From: Bacteroidota bacterium
Lineage (GTDB): Bacteria; Bacteroidota; Bacteroidia; Bacteroidales; FEN-979
Reading direction: 5' to 3'
Length of the DNA stretch: 64,000 nucleotides
Assembly: GCA_026391835.1 (NCBI GenBank)
Contig: JAPLDF010000041.1
Location: 186,001-250,000, forward strand
Below are positions 62,352-64,000 of this stretch, one piece after another (position 1 is the stretch's first letter; each line of letters begins with the position of its first letter). The notes beneath the pieces are model-generated. The model did not search any database and was not told where the DNA came from. It saw only the letters and a program-made list of their open reading frames with translations. The translations under genes and the position numbers were made by a program.

Positions 62352-63478
62352 GGCAAGGAATACGCCAAAGGTCGTTCACGCTGCTGCTAATCTTTTTGGC
62401 AGGAACATTTGGTTTGTCCGCCCAGGTAAAAAGCGCAGAATGCTGGCCCTCTTTTCGGGGTGATGCCCGTCTGTCGGGCGTTTCTCCGGCCATCATCAAG
62501 CCTCCTTTCAGGCTGCTCTGGACTTTTAAAACCGGGGATGCCATCAAATCTTCTGCTGTTATCTGGAAAACCACGATTTATATAGGATCCAACGACGGGT
62601 ATGTTTATGCGCTCAATTCCTCCGGAACGCTGAAATGGAAATTCAATGCCGGAACATCCGTTGAAGCTCCCCCGTTGATTGTGGGAAATACCATTTATGC
62701 CGGGACCATGGAGGGAATCCTCTTCGCCCTAGATGCAGAAACAGGTTCGGTGAAATGGAAGTACGCCACGGATGGCCAGATTTCAGGATCAGCAAACGTT
62801 GTTTCTGGTGTTGACAACAAACATACATCGATCCTGGTTGGAAGTTACGATTTCAACCTTCATTCCGTGGATGCAGCGAGTGGAAAACTCCTGTGGAAAT
62901 ACGAATCGGGGAATTTCATCAATGGTTCACCTGCTATTGCCGGTAAACTCGCCATTTTTGGCGGTTGCGACGGCTTTTTACACCTCGTCGGGACGCAGGA
63001 CGGGAAAGCAAGGCAAAAGGTTGATCTCGGGACGTACATTCCCGCATCAGCCGCTATTTTAGGAGAAAAAGCTTTTTTTGGCAATTATGACGGGGTGTTC
63101 TATTGTTTTGATCTCAGGCTGAAGAAAATCCTTTGGAAAACCGAAGGAGGAGGGGCCTTCCTGGCATCACCTGCGATCGGATCCGGCAAGGTTGTTACCG
63201 GGTCGCAGAACCGCAACATCTCCTGTTTTGATGCGGTGAGCGGAAAGCTGTTGTGGAAATTCAAAACACTCGGAAAAGCAGATGCTTCGCCGGTGATTTC
63301 AGGCAACCTCGTCCTCGCCGCTTCGGGCGACGGCAGGTTGCATGTGCTGGATATCGGCACCGGAAATGAATTATGGGTTTATGAAATCGGAAGTCCCGTT
63401 TTCAGCACCCCTGCTGTCACTTCAAACATGATCGTGGTCGGGGCGCAGGATGGAAAGGTTTATTGTTTTGGAAAATAG
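62348..63478 (+). CDS. Exported PQQ-like beta-propeller protein (cluster-terminal)
   Basis: A 376-aa exported protein with a signal peptide (about 1-25, ending GLSAQ). The mature part starts CWPSFRGDARLSG, a variant of the WRGxxRxG motif, with regular blades marked by ALDAETGSVKWKYATDG, SVDAASGKLLWKYESGN, CFDAVSGKLLWKFKTLG and VLDIGTGNELWVYEIG. These are BamB-like PQQ-fold repeats without catalytic residues. It overlaps the flavoprotein gene by 4 bp, so an exported propeller is translationally coupled to a cytosolic redox enzyme. It ends KVYCFGK. Confidence 0.88.
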   Translation: MRQGIRQRSFTLLLIFLAGTFGLSAQVKSAECWPSFRGDARLSGVSPAIIKPPFRLLWTFKTGDAIKSSAVIWKTTIYIGSNDGYVYALNSSGTLKWKFNAGTSVEAPPLIVGNTIYAGTMEGILFALDAETGSVKWKYATDGQISGSANVVSGVDNKHTSILVGSYDFNLHSVDAASGKLLWKYESGNFINGSPAIAGKLAIFGGCDGFLHLVGTQDGKARQKVDLGTYIPASAAILGEKAFFGNYDGVFYCFDLRLKKILWKTEGGGAFLASPAIGSGKVVTGSQNRNISCFDAVSGKLLWKFKTLGKADASPVISGNLVLAASGDGRLHVLDIGTGNELWVYEIGSPVFSTPAVTSNMIVVGAQDGKVYCFGK

Positions 63479-63512
63479 GCCTTCAACGGGCATGAATTAA
63501 TTTAAGTTGATT

Positions 63513-64000
63513 ATGAAGATTGTATATATTGTTCCCGGCTTTGGCGGCACCTTTTATTGCGGTAACTGCCTGCGCGACGGCGCTTATGTGAATTCCCTCC
63601 GGGAGATGGGGCACGATGCCATCACCCTGCCGATGTACCTTCCGCTCACCCTGGATGGTGACAAAACCGACGGGGATGTCCCGGTGTTTTACGGGGCCGT
63701 CAACATATATCTCAAGCAGCAATTCCCCCTTTTCAGGCACATGCCGGGATGGATGGAAAATCTGTTCGATTCAAAACCGCTTCTGAAATTCGCAGCCAGG
63801 AAATCAGGATCAACCAGGGCGCATGGACTGGAGGAGCTCACTGAATCAATGCTTCTCGGGCAAAAAGGCCACCAGGGCCATGAACTTGACCGGCTGGTCG
63901 ACTTCCTGAAAAACCATGAAAAACCTGATGTCGTGCATTTTTCAAACGCGCTCCTGCTTGGCATGGCCAAACAGATCAGGGAAGAGGTGAAGGTGCCTGT
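63513..64000 (+). CDS. Glycosyltransferase (GT-B type), N-terminal part; gene runs off the window
   Basis: The first 162 codons are visible. MKIVYIVPGFGGTFYCGNCLRDGAYVNSLREMGHDAITLP is the beta-alpha-beta start of a family 4-like GT-B glycosyltransferase, and HEKPDVVHFSNALLLGMAKQIREE is the typical DVVHxxN acceptor-domain segment. The CGNCLRD motif close to the N-terminus is unusual for the family. It starts 34 bp after the last propeller gene, so it may be part of the same transcript. The catalytic C-terminal half is outside the window. Confidence 0.8.
   Translation, partial: MKIVYIVPGFGGTFYCGNCLRDGAYVNSLREMGHDAITLPMYLPLTLDGDKTDGDVPVFYGAVNIYLKQQFPLFRHMPGWMENLFDSKPLLKFAARKSGSTRAHGLEELTESMLLGQKGHQGHELDRLVDFLKNHEKPDVVHFSNALLLGMAKQIREEVKVP

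Noticed and set aside
47433-63478. PQQ-dependent alcohol or sugar dehydrogenases
   Set aside because: The propellers have BamB-like blades and the WRGxxRxG start but lack the catalytic Asp/Glu and cysteine-pair features and any cytochrome c motif. No pqq biosynthesis genes are present.
1-64000. tRNA, rRNA, integrase, transposase or prophage genes
   Set aside because: I found no cloverleaf-like sequences in the gaps and no proteins of these classes in any frame.

Overview
The window is a gene-dense stretch of chromosome from a member of the Bacteroidota, most likely a Bacteroidales-like environmental lineage. The evidence is lineage-typical content: three secreted proteins with type IX secretion (T9SS) C-terminal sorting domains, a PorV/PorQ-family outer-membrane protein, a TonB receptor with an N-terminal carboxypeptidase-regulatory domain, ECF sigma factors paired with membrane proteins, a Bacteroidetes-type long amidophosphoribosyltransferase, a GGGP/HepGP synthase, and repeated matches to the Bacteroidetes -7 box TAnnTTTG. 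I see no rRNA, tRNA, CRISPR, phage or insertion sequence.

Layout. 1-860: end of mntP, then queD. 869-5799 (minus): one overlapping five-gene operon with two ECF sigma factors, each followed by a single-pass membrane partner, and a secreted PKD/T9SS protein between them. 5889-13180: an RND efflux system in mirror layout (TetR, adaptor, pump, then convergent TolC and a second, paralogous TetR). 13314-16798: a secreted sialidase-like Asp-box protein and an M14 peptidase. 16788-20175 (minus): a selenium operon, selU followed by a cysteine desulfurase-SelD fusion. 20265-25143: polytopic TPR protein, long PurF paralogue, HIT protein, GreA. 25244-34523 (minus): TonB receptor, a giant secreted protein and a PorV/PorQ protein in one operon. 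34717-37934: small proteins, a Rieske-like lipoprotein, ahcY, a phosphopantetheinyl transferase. 38039-45662: metH-metF-GGGP synthase and a dipeptidyl-peptidase-like S9 enzyme. 45999-47156: a small four-repeat secreted protein, an AHSA1-type protein and a 65-aa protein.

47433-63478 is the most interesting region: a co-directional cluster of six PQQ-like (BamB-type) beta-propellers (three of them tandem paralogues), an NHL propeller, two twin-arginine iron-sulfur or Cys-rich proteins, a NapH/NosR-like membrane ferredoxin, a MaoC-like hydratase, a NuoE-NuoF fusion with the layout of the NADH module of electron-bifurcating hydrogenases, and a GltD-like flavoprotein that has lost its pyridine-nucleotide domain. 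No hydrogenase, nitrate, nitrous-oxide or PQQ-dependent catalytic subunit is present. My inference is an uncharacterised NADH-linked electron-transfer system joining a cytosolic flavin/Fe-S complex to membrane and periplasmic Fe-S proteins and surface propellers. The window ends inside a glycosyltransferase gene.

A second theme is degenerate short tandem arrays with period 7 (consensus near AAATCGT) or period 8 (near GAATACGG or GGGTAAAC). They occupy spacers, build hairpins between convergent genes, and in two genes are translated in frame. One of these forms the linker of the desulfurase-SelD fusion.
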